Assembly: GCF_900115775.1 (NCBI RefSeq)
Contig: NZ_FOXS01000004.1
Span: forward strand, 310,001 to 374,000
Length of the DNA stretch: 64,000 nt
Direction of reading: 5' to 3'
Origin: Hymenobacter arizonensis
GTDB taxonomy: Bacteria > Bacteroidota > Bacteroidia > Cytophagales > Hymenobacteraceae
The position numbers and the translations under genes are program-made. Below the pieces are notes generated by a model, which saw only the letters and a list, made by a program, of their open reading frames with translations, ran no database searches and was not told where the DNA came from. Shown piece by piece: positions 42,941 through 50,332 of the stretch. Position 1 is the first letter of the stretch. Each line of letters starts with the position of its first letter.

Positions 42941-43813
42941 ATGGAAGCCCGGTCCATCTTACATGCGCAAGCTGCCCTAGGCGAAGGAGCCCTCTGGAAC
43001 CCGGAGTCTCAGCAATTGTATTGGGTTGATATTGAGGGCCGGGCCTTTCACAGTTTCGACCCGGCTACCCAGCAGGACGTTGTGTATACTACCGGTGCGC
43101 GGGTGGGCACGGTCGTGCCCATGCACCGTGGCTGCGTGTTGCTAGCTCTGCAAACCGGCATTCATCGGCTTGACCTGGGTACTCGTCAGCTTACGTTGCT
43201 GGAAAATCCCCTCACCGACCCCGGCCTGCGCTTCAACGACGGCAAATGCGACCCGGCGGGACGGTTTTGGGTGGGCACCTTCGACCTGCACGAGCGGCCC
43301 CACGCGGGCGCGCTCTACCGCTTCGACCCCGACGGTAGCCTCCACGTCATGCTGCGCGAAGTCACCAACTCCAACGGCATTGTGTGGTCGCTGGACCAGC
43401 GCACCATGTACTACGTCGACTCGCACACCTGCGCCGTGCGAGCTTTCGACTACGACAACGCATCGGGAAACATTGAAAACGGGCGCGTCATCGTGCATTT
43501 CGACAAAGCCGCCGGCGTGCCCGACGGCATGACCATCGACGCGGAAGGCAAGCTGTGGGTGGCCGTGTGGGGCAGCGGCACCATTCAGCGGTTCGACCCT
43601 AGCACCGGCGCGCTCCTGCAGTCCATCGACGTGCCGGCGCCCCACACGTCGTCCTGCGCCTTCGGTGGGCCCGATTTACGGACACTCTATATCACCACCG
43701 CCCGTCAAGGGCTGAGCGAGGAGCAGATGAGGGAGTTTCCGCTCAGCGGCAACTTGTTTGTCGTCGAGCCGGGCGTATCCGGAGTACCCGCCAGCTTTTT
43801 TGAGGGCAAGTAA
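42941..43813 (+). CDS. SMP-30/gluconolactonase family lactonase
   Basis: About 290 residues from the ATG at 42941 (MEARSILHAQAALGEGALWN), 28 bp after dgoK; a further ATG at 42902 overlaps the dgoK end. Six-bladed propeller blocks: GEGALWNPESQQLYWVDIEG, RFNDGKCDPAGRFWVGT, NSNGIVWSLDQRTMYYVDS and GVPDGMTIDAEGKLWVAVWG. These hold the metal-binding Glu, Asn and Asp typical of SMP-30 lactonases. It would hydrolyse galactonolactone to galactonate in this operon. A similar protein could also act on gluconolactone. Confidence 0.94.
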   Translation: MEARSILHAQAALGEGALWNPESQQLYWVDIEGRAFHSFDPATQQDVVYTTGARVGTVVPMHRGCVLLALQTGIHRLDLGTRQLTLLENPLTDPGLRFNDGKCDPAGRFWVGTFDLHERPHAGALYRFDPDGSLHVMLREVTNSNGIVWSLDQRTMYYVDSHTCAVRAFDYDNASGNIENGRVIVHFDKAAGVPDGMTIDAEGKLWVAVWGSGTIQRFDPSTGALLQSIDVPAPHTSSCAFGGPDLRTLYITTARQGLSEEQMREFPLSGNLFVVEPGVSGVPASFFEGK

Positions 43814-43834
43814 CCGGCACGAGTAGTGGCCGGT
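43813..43834. terminator. Short hairpin between convergent lactonase and pbpC genes
   Basis: accggc and gccggt arms around a loop, no T-tract. A weak terminator at best; the two genes converge within 26 bp. Confidence 0.35.
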
Positions 43835-43839
43835 ACCCC

Positions 43840-46254
43840 TTACATATCCGCCACCTGCAGCTGAATGTCCACGTTGCGGCCGTGGTCGTCGGCGCAGGAG
43901 ATTTTCACGTTTCCGCTCGGGGGCCGGAAGAATACCCGCTCCGTTGCGGCAGCGGCCCGCAGGAATTGGTCGTTTACGTACCAAAACACCTGGCGTACCT
44001 CGCTGCCGGCCGCGCAACTCAGCAGCAATTGCTGCTTTTCGTGGCGGTTGAGCAGGTATTCGGCATTAGCCAGGGGCGAGGTAATGGCCAGCGCCGCACC
44101 GGTGTCGTCGGCGTTGCGCACGAGGCGGCAGTCAGTGTTGTGGGCCGGCAGGCGCGTGGCGGGCAGGCCCTGCGACTCACGAAACGCCAGCACTTCGGGC
44201 AGCGGGTTAGGGTAGAGCTGGCGCCGAAAGCCGCTGGCCGGTACGCAGGCCCGGCAGTACGACACGGCGCCATCGGCCGATACCAGGGCTTCGCGCTGGT
44301 GCTCGCAGCGCCGGGCGCTGGACGTGCCGGGCAGGTAGTAATCAATGAGCTGGTTGGCGCAATGCTCGCCGGGCACTAGCCCGCTTTCGGCGCACACCAG
44401 CCGGAAGTCGAGGCTGGCCGGCGTGGTGGCCCAGTTATTCGGCGAGTTGTAGGCCAGGGCGTTAAATAAGTCGAAGAGCAGGGGAGTGGCAATGTCGGTG
44501 CCAGTGAGGGCCGGGCTGCCCGCGCCGCTGAAGTTGCCCACCCACACGCCCACGGTGTAGTCCTGGTTGTAGCCGATGCTCCAGGCGTCGCGGCGGCCGT
44601 AGCTGGTGCCGGTTTTCCAGGCAATTTTGGGCAGGCGCGTGCTGCCTTGGTAGCCCAGGGGCAGGTCGGGGCGGGTGTGCTGGGCGAGGATGTCGGTGAT
44701 GAGGAAGGCGGCGGCGGGGGAGATGAGGGGGACGCCTGGCACTTCACCTCCCGCCGTAACCTCACCCCCCGGCCCCCTCTCCCGTGGAGAGGGGGAGCCA
44801 CGGCGGCGCGGAGCTGAATCGTTAGGCTCCCCCTCTCCGCGGGAGAGGGGGCCGGGGGGTGAGGTCAACCGCACCGCGCGGTACCGCCCTTTGTCCGCTA
44901 GTGCCGCATACAGCGCCGTTAGTTCCTCCAGCGTGGCCCCGCAACCGCCCAAAATGGTGCTAAGCCCCAGACGGGGCGCATCGTGCGCCACCCGCTGAAA
45001 GCCGGCATCGCGCAGCTTCTCGGTAAACGTGCCCACACCCATCTCGCTCAGCACGCGCACCGCCGGAATGTTGAGCGAATACGTCAGCGCCCGCTCCACC
45101 GTCACTTCGCCGCTGAAGTTCTTATCGAAGTTCTCGGGCCGAAAGCCGCTGAAGTTGGAAGGCACATCGGGTAGCTTGAGCTTCGGCGTCACGAGGCCGC
45201 GGTCCAGCGCCAGGGCGTATAGAAAGGGCTTGAGCGTGCTGCCCGGCGAGCGGATGGCCCGCACCCCATCCACCTGTCCGGCGCTGGCGGCGTCCTGAAA
45301 ATCGGCGGAGCCCACGTAGGCTTCCACGGCACGGGTGCGGTTGTTTAGCACCAGCACGGCGGCTTGAGTGATGCCCAGCTCATGCAGGCGGCGCACGTAG
45401 TTTTTGGTGAGGTCTTCGGCCTTGGATTGCGGGCCGCGCTGCAGCGTGGAATGAATGATGGCTTGACCGGGAAACTGCGTCACGAGGCGCCGCGCCAAGT
45501 GCGGGGCCAGTACTGGGGCCGCGTGGCGCTGTACGTCCAGCGGCTCGTGCAGCGCATCCTCAATGTCTTGGTCCGGAAACAAGCCTTGCTGCTGAAACTG
45601 CCGCAGCCAGCGGTTGCGCTCGGCCAGAATCTGCGCGTTGTTTTTGCCCAGTACCAGCACGCGAGGCTGGTTGGGGATGATGGCCAGGGTCACCGTCTGG
45701 GCCAGTGAGAGGTAGTCGGGTGGCTGCTGAAAATAGAGCATGGCCGCTGATTTCACCCCCTCTATGTTGCCGCCGTAGGGCACCAGGTTGAGATAGAGCT
45801 GCAGGATTTCAGCTTTGCTGTAGTGAGCTTCCAACTGCGTGGCGCGCACCATTTCGAGCAGCTTATTACCGAAAGTGCGCTCCTTGGGCTCTAGCAGCCG
45901 GGCCACCTGCATGGTGATGGTGCTGGCCCCCGTGGTGCGGCCTGTGCGGAAGACATTCCGGCCTGCCGCCTGCAAAATGGCCAGTGGGTTCACCCCGAAG
46001 TGATACCGAAAATACCGGTCTTCCTTGTTAATAATGGCCTGCTGCAAAGCTGGCGTTATTTCGGCCAACTCGGTTTTCATGCGCCACTTCTGGGTGGGGT
46101 TGAGGTAGGCGTGAAGCACGCTGCCATCGGCCGCCAGCACCACCGGCGAGTAGAGTGGGGCGCGCGGCAGCGGAAAAACTAGGTCCAGCCCGAAAAGCCC
46201 AAGTAGGAGCAAGAGTACCGCACCTGCAAATCGAAACGCTTGCCACCGATTCAT
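43840..46254 (-). CDS. pbpC: Penicillin-binding protein 1C (transglycosylase/transpeptidase)
   Basis: About 804 residues from the ATG at 46254 (MNRWQAFRFAGAVLLLLLGLFG, a membrane anchor). The GT51 domain (about 55-230) contains NKEDRYFRYHFGVNPLAI and GASTITMQVARLL. Transpeptidase motifs: SPGSTLKPFLY (SxxK near residue 335), YSLNIPAV and WKTGTSYGRRDAWSIGY. A BiPBP-type C-terminal domain follows. A 108-bp family B palindrome is inserted between the SLN and KTG motifs, adding about 36 in-frame residues (TSPPGPLSRGEGEP and SPSPRERGPGGE). The frame stays open, so the enzyme may still be functional. PBP1C usually neighbours an alpha-2-macroglobulin gene; that gene lies about 4 kb away here. Confidence 0.95.
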   Translation of the reverse strand: MNRWQAFRFAGAVLLLLLGLFGLDLVFPLPRAPLYSPVVLAADGSVLHAYLNPTQKWRMKTELAEITPALQQAIINKEDRYFRYHFGVNPLAILQAAGRNVFRTGRTTGASTITMQVARLLEPKERTFGNKLLEMVRATQLEAHYSKAEILQLYLNLVPYGGNIEGVKSAAMLYFQQPPDYLSLAQTVTLAIIPNQPRVLVLGKNNAQILAERNRWLRQFQQQGLFPDQDIEDALHEPLDVQRHAAPVLAPHLARRLVTQFPGQAIIHSTLQRGPQSKAEDLTKNYVRRLHELGITQAAVLVLNNRTRAVEAYVGSADFQDAASAGQVDGVRAIRSPGSTLKPFLYALALDRGLVTPKLKLPDVPSNFSGFRPENFDKNFSGEVTVERALTYSLNIPAVRVLSEMGVGTFTEKLRDAGFQRVAHDAPRLGLSTILGGCGATLEELTALYAALADKGRYRAVRLTSPPGPLSRGEGEPNDSAPRRRGSPSPRERGPGGEVTAGGEVPGVPLISPAAAFLITDILAQHTRPDLPLGYQGSTRLPKIAWKTGTSYGRRDAWSIGYNQDYTVGVWVGNFSGAGSPALTGTDIATPLLFDLFNALAYNSPNNWATTPASLDFRLVCAESGLVPGEHCANQLIDYYLPGTSSARRCEHQREALVSADGAVSYCRACVPASGFRRQLYPNPLPEVLAFRESQGLPATRLPAHNTDCRLVRNADDTGAALAITSPLANAEYLLNRHEKQQLLLSCAAGSEVRQVFWYVNDQFLRAAAATERVFFRPPSGNVKISCADDHGRNVDIQLQVADM
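44759..44866. repeat. Family B palindrome inserted within pbpC
   Basis: cctcaccccccggccccctc pairs with gagggggccggggggtgagg at the ends, with ctcccgtggagagggggagc and gctccccctctccgcgggag inside. It is 108 bp, a multiple of three, and contains no stop on the coding strand. Confidence 0.93.
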
Positions 46255-46761
46255 AGTCAAAGATATCCGTTCGCAGCTTGTAAAAAGCGGCGATTGTGGC
46301 CCCCATTTTTCAAGCAGATTCTGCATCGCTCAAGTGGATGTTCAGAGAATGTCTATAGGACGAATGCCACAGTTGAAACAACGAGCTAGACCAGCCAAGC
46401 AATTGGAGTAGGCCATGGCTACTTGATAATTAATCAGCGACGTTTTCTTAAGTCCGCTGAATAGTAAAATTAGAATATCAATCGTTTAGAAAGAGGTGCC
46501 TAAATGTTAAACAACTTTAAAATTATCGGCACAAAAACTAAATATTTTTAATGATAAAGGGATTTTTTGAAAAATTTACCTCGAAAAGGCAAATCCGACT
46601 GCGAATCTCATTCCGTAAATATCCCGTGGCCAGTAGGTAGGCCATCTGGTGATTTTTAAGGCCAGCTTGGTCCGATGCTGAGCAGCCCTACACAACGCAA
46701 GTAGAGTTGCTCAAACGGCCACATTTTTTCACAAACCCCTTCTCATATTCTCAACATCTAC
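46255..46761. other. AT-rich divergent spacer, no gene
   Basis: About 500 bp between the divergent pbpC and subtilase genes. Stops are frequent in all frames. It must contain both promoters, but no clean -33/-7 pair was recognised. Confidence 0.6.
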
Positions 46762-49485
46762 ATGAAAAAAGCTTTTATCGCCGCCCTCCTTTTGGTGGGG
46801 TTCGAGGCCAGCACTGCGTTTGGCCAGGCCACGGTTGACCCTGCTCTCCGTGCCGCCTTCGCCACCAGCCCCACCGCCCAAGTCATTGTCACTTTCAAAG
46901 GCACAGGCGCCCCACGGCTTACTCAAGTAGGCCTGCTGCGGCAGCTAGGCATTTTGCGCGGCATCACGATGCAGGCCCTGCCGGTAGCGGGCGTGGTGGC
47001 CACGGCCGCGCAGGTCGATGCCCTGGCGCGCAACCCCGAAGTGCGGTCGCTCTACATCAACAAGAAGCTGGACTACTACAACTTCGACGACACCAACCTG
47101 ACCGGTGTGAAGCGCCTGCGCACCGATGCCCAAACCACCGCCCGCAACGGCGGCATCCCCGTTTCGGGCAAAGGCGTGGGCGTGCTCATCAACGACAGCG
47201 GCGTCGACGGCACTCACGAAGACCTCAAATTCGGCCCGCACCTGGTGCAGAACACGCTGGGCTCCACCAACCTCAACTCGCTGAGTGCTCTGCTGCCCGT
47301 GACGTGGATTGAGGGTGTGCCGAACACCGACACCAACTCGGGCCACGGCACCCACTGCGCTGGCACGGTAGGCGGCAGCGGCTCACGCTCGGCTGGCAAA
47401 TACGAGGGCGTGGCGCCCGGCGCTTCGCTGCTTGGCTACGGCTCGGGTGGCGCGCTGCTCGTGCTCGACGCCATTGGTGGCTTCGACTACGCCCTCACGC
47501 ACCAGTTCCAGTACAACATCCGCGTCATCAGCAACTCCTTCGGCAGCAGCGGCGACTTCAACCCGAACGACCCACTGAACATAGCCACCAAAAAGTGCTA
47601 CGACCGCGGCATGGTGGTGGTATTTGCCGCCGGCAACGAAGGTCCCGGCGCCGATACCCACAACCCCTACGCCATTGCCCCCTGGACCATTTCGGTGGGC
47701 GCCGGCGACCGCAACGGCCTGCTGGCCGACTTCTCCTCCCGCGGTGTGCGGGGCGAGCAGGGCACGTTTGTGATGGACGGCGAGACCTGGACCTTCAAAA
47801 ACGAGCCCGTGATTGTGGCCCCCGGCGTCGACGTGGTATCGACCCGCGCTATTGCTCCGGTGTCGTCGCTCGGCGCTCAGCAGGACGCAGAGCTGCTGCA
47901 GCCCGGTGAAATTCCGTTCTACACCCACAGCAGCGGCACCTCAATGGCAACGCCGCACGTGGCCGGTGTAATTGCTCTGATGCTGGAAGCTAAGCCGACG
48001 CTGAACCCTGCCCAGGTGAAAGACCTGCTGATGAAAACTGCCACCAACATGCCCGGCCACGAGTCGTGGGAAGTAGGCGCTGGCTACGTGAATGCCTACG
48101 CCGCCGTCGACCACGCCTTCCGTTCGTCCCTCTTTGGTTCGAGCGTGAATGCCACCCGCGTTTTCAACAGCAGCGTGAATTCGCAGAGCACCAGCACGCC
48201 GTTCACCGTCAATTTCAACCCCGCCACCACGGCTACCAACCAGTTTACCTTCCCCGTAAACCCCGGCACCAATAGCCTGGAAGTGAAGATTTCATCCCGC
48301 GGTGTGCTGGGCGAAACCGGCAACCCAACCAACCTGGCCCTGATTGACCCCAACGGTGTGCGCTACACCTCGGGCACTCCCGTCACCTTCACCCTCAGCA
48401 CCGACCGCAGCGTGGCCGTGGCCTCGCCAGTAGCCGGCACCTGGACGGTATCTGTGGAAGGCCTGCGCGGCGTGGCCGCTCCCGAAACCGTGACCGGCAA
48501 CATCACTCTGCTCACCCCCAGCGGCACCACCAACCTGACCGACATCGTGGGTCACCCCGCCGAAGCTGCCATTAAAATGGCCGTGACCAACCGCCTAGTC
48601 GATGGTTTGAGCACCGGCTTCCAGCCCAACGCTGCGCTCACTCGCATTCAGCTGGCCGACTACCTGCTCATGGGCCAGGGCATCCGCCAGTTTCTGCCCA
48701 CTACCGGCGCCCGCACCTTCACCGATGTTTCCACGGTGAGCGACATTCTGTTGACCGAGTCGGTAGCCGCCCGCGGTGCCGCCCAGCGCGACCGGTTCCA
48801 CGCCAACAACGGCGTGATGCTGCCCACCGCCACCGGCAAGTTCTCGCCCGGCGCTACCGTGAATCGCGCCTCCCTGGCTTACTCCCTGGTGCAGAGTCTG
48901 GGATTCCAGCAGCAGGCCTTGGCCCGCACCGGCAAGCCTGTAACAGTAAGCGTAAATAGCCAGACCGTGACCGTGGATGATGCTGATAAAATCCCCGCTG
49001 GCCTGGAAGGCTACGTGAGCGTGGCGCTGGAGCTCAACCTCATCAATGCGTACTACAGCATCACGCAGGGTCCCTACGATTTGCAGCCGGTTATCAAAGC
49101 GACGTTCAAGCCCGCCCAGGCCGTCACCCGCGCTGATTTTGCAGTCATCGTGACCCGCACCTTCCAGCAGTACAACGCCCAGACGCAGCCCGCCACCCAG
49201 GCCGCTCGCATGGGCGACGCAACCACGGCCAGCCAGGCCGTATCGGCTTACCCGAACCCCTTCACCGGCAGCACCACCATCAGCTACGCCCTGGCCCAAG
49301 ACGGCCCCGTGAGCGTGGAAGTATTCAACACCATGGGCGCCAAAGTGCAGACGCTGGTTGTAGGCACCGAAGCTGCTGGCCTGCATCACGTGAAGTTCGA
49401 CGCCGCCAAATTGGCCAGCGGTACTTACCTCTTCAAAGTGAAAACCGGCGAGACGGTAACTACCAAGCGCTTGGTAGTGCAGTAA
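46762..49485 (+). CDS. Secreted subtilisin-like serine protease with SLH-like repeats and T9SS signal
   Basis: 907 residues. Signal peptide (MKKAFIAALLLVGFEASTAFGQ), an inhibitor I9-like propeptide (about 35-105), and the S8 catalytic domain with Asp145 in INDSGVDG, His195 in NSGHGTHCAG, oxyanion Asn292 in AAGNEGP and Ser394 in SGTSMATPHVAG. Then a beta-sandwich P-domain-like region (about 450-600) and three stretches resembling S-layer homology units (FQPNAALTRIQLADYLL; FSPGATVNRASLAYSLV; FKPAQAVTRADFAVIVT). The end (SAYPNPFTGSTTISYAL ... TTKRLVVQ) is a type IX secretion sorting domain. It is probably exported and attached at the cell surface. Confidence 0.94.
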   Translation: MKKAFIAALLLVGFEASTAFGQATVDPALRAAFATSPTAQVIVTFKGTGAPRLTQVGLLRQLGILRGITMQALPVAGVVATAAQVDALARNPEVRSLYINKKLDYYNFDDTNLTGVKRLRTDAQTTARNGGIPVSGKGVGVLINDSGVDGTHEDLKFGPHLVQNTLGSTNLNSLSALLPVTWIEGVPNTDTNSGHGTHCAGTVGGSGSRSAGKYEGVAPGASLLGYGSGGALLVLDAIGGFDYALTHQFQYNIRVISNSFGSSGDFNPNDPLNIATKKCYDRGMVVVFAAGNEGPGADTHNPYAIAPWTISVGAGDRNGLLADFSSRGVRGEQGTFVMDGETWTFKNEPVIVAPGVDVVSTRAIAPVSSLGAQQDAELLQPGEIPFYTHSSGTSMATPHVAGVIALMLEAKPTLNPAQVKDLLMKTATNMPGHESWEVGAGYVNAYAAVDHAFRSSLFGSSVNATRVFNSSVNSQSTSTPFTVNFNPATTATNQFTFPVNPGTNSLEVKISSRGVLGETGNPTNLALIDPNGVRYTSGTPVTFTLSTDRSVAVASPVAGTWTVSVEGLRGVAAPETVTGNITLLTPSGTTNLTDIVGHPAEAAIKMAVTNRLVDGLSTGFQPNAALTRIQLADYLLMGQGIRQFLPTTGARTFTDVSTVSDILLTESVAARGAAQRDRFHANNGVMLPTATGKFSPGATVNRASLAYSLVQSLGFQQQALARTGKPVTVSVNSQTVTVDDADKIPAGLEGYVSVALELNLINAYYSITQGPYDLQPVIKATFKPAQAVTRADFAVIVTRTFQQYNAQTQPATQAARMGDATTASQAVSAYPNPFTGSTTISYALAQDGPVSVEVFNTMGAKVQTLVVGTEAAGLHHVKFDAAKLASGTYLFKVKTGETVTTKRLVVQ

Positions 49486-49508
49486 GCATTGCTGATTTGG
49501 TTTGATTG

Positions 49509-49545
49509 AAAAAGGGCCTGCTCCGAATGGAGCAGGCCCTTTTTT
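49509..49545. terminator. Rho-independent terminator after subtilase gene
   Basis: aaaaagggcctgctcc pairs with ggagcaggcccttttt; the T-tract directly abuts the left REPIN at 49547. Confidence 0.95.
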
Positions 49546-49546
49546 G

Positions 49547-49644
49547 TGTAGAGACGCATACTTGCGTCTCATCGTTGAAAGATTGGTAACACGCCGTATT
49601 ACCGACAACCGTTCAACGACAAGACGCAAGTATGCGTCTCTACA
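49547..49644. repeat. Left REPIN of the RAYT unit (family E, copy 2)
   Basis: tGTAGAGACGCatacttGCGTCTc is one REP hairpin; the second is its inverse at the right end, and the two ends are perfect inverted copies over about 25 bp. Confidence 0.92.
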
Positions 49645-49656
49645 TCCTTCTAAAAA

Positions 49657-50214
49657 TCAGCGTAGGAGACCTTCTTCACTGAATTGCTCGTGTTTCCACC
49701 TGGCCGGATTGCAGGCGATGTACTGCTGTATTTTCTTGAGTTCAGCATCATTGCGTACCACACGGTCGTGGTACCGGCTCTGCCAGCCAAACGCTAGCCC
49801 TTGGCGTTTGGTTAAGGCGCTAACGCCCGCTTTAAACCCGCGTATTACTGCGGCCAGGTTATCATGTTGCGGCCCGAATGCATTCTGATAAGTTAATGCC
49901 GGAGGTTGTTCAACAACTTTATCGAAAATCAGCAATCCGTGCAGATGGTCGGGCATCAGCATAAATGCATCAAGCGAGACAAACGGAAACCGGGTAGGGA
50001 TTTCCAGCCAACAGGTCTCGGCGATGGCCGCTTGCGCGGTAGGCAGCAGTTCAGCACTATCCCTATCACCGGTTGTCAGAATGATTTCGCCGAAATACCG
50101 CGCCCGGTTACCAGTGCAAACCGTCACAAAATACACACCGCTTTGGCTATAATCGTAGCCAGCCCACCGAGCCGAGCTAATCCGAAATCGGTTATCAAAC
50201 GTGTCGCTTTGCAT
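49657..50214 (-). CDS. REP-associated tyrosine transposase (RAYT, Y1 HUH type)
   Basis: 185 residues. The HUH motif is MPDHLHGLL (His90 and His92), and the catalytic Tyr is in QQYIACNPARW (Tyr165); FGWQSRYHDRVVR is the family's conserved WQ-x-RxHDR block. These features define the TnpA-REP/RAYT branch of the IS200/IS605-like superfamily, single-copy domesticated transposases linked to REP sequences. It is flanked by family E REPINs on both sides. Both catalytic motifs are intact, so it should be active. Confidence 0.93.
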   Translation of the reverse strand: MQSDTFDNRFRISSARWAGYDYSQSGVYFVTVCTGNRARYFGEIILTTGDRDSAELLPTAQAAIAETCWLEIPTRFPFVSLDAFMLMPDHLHGLLIFDKVVEQPPALTYQNAFGPQHDNLAAVIRGFKAGVSALTKRQGLAFGWQSRYHDRVVRNDAELKKIQQYIACNPARWKHEQFSEEGLLR

Positions 50215-50221
50215 ATGTTTT

Positions 50222-50332
50222 GTAGAGACGCGTATTCGCGTCTCGTCGTTGAACGACAGGTAACCCGCCGTTCCTAAAATGATGTGTTTAAACGCAATTG
50301 TTCAACGACGAGACGCGAATACGCGTCTCTAC
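50222..50332. repeat. Right REPIN of the RAYT unit (family E, copy 3)
   Basis: GTAGAGACGCGTATTCGCGTC at the left end is inverted at the right end. The final GTAG, read on the minus strand, contains the TAG that is the stop codon of the alpha-2-macroglobulin gene. Confidence 0.92.

Larger units (their letters stand above)
49547..50332. mobile_element. RAYT gene flanked by two REPIN-like palindromes
   Basis: A REP-associated tyrosine transposase gene (49657-50214) is bracketed by GTAG-footed palindromes at 49547-49644 and 50222-50332, 12 bp and 7 bp from the coding sequence. Both palindromes share the stem gtagagacgc and an inner gttcaacgac segment. The unit is 786 bp. The arrangement suggests a self-contained transposase plus its substrate sequences, inserted between the subtilase and alpha-2-macroglobulin genes. 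I saw no obvious target-site duplication. Confidence 0.85.

Noticed and set aside
43840..46254. pbpC as a pseudogene because of the internal repeat
   Set aside because: The frame is intact and all catalytic motifs lie on either side of the 36-residue insertion.
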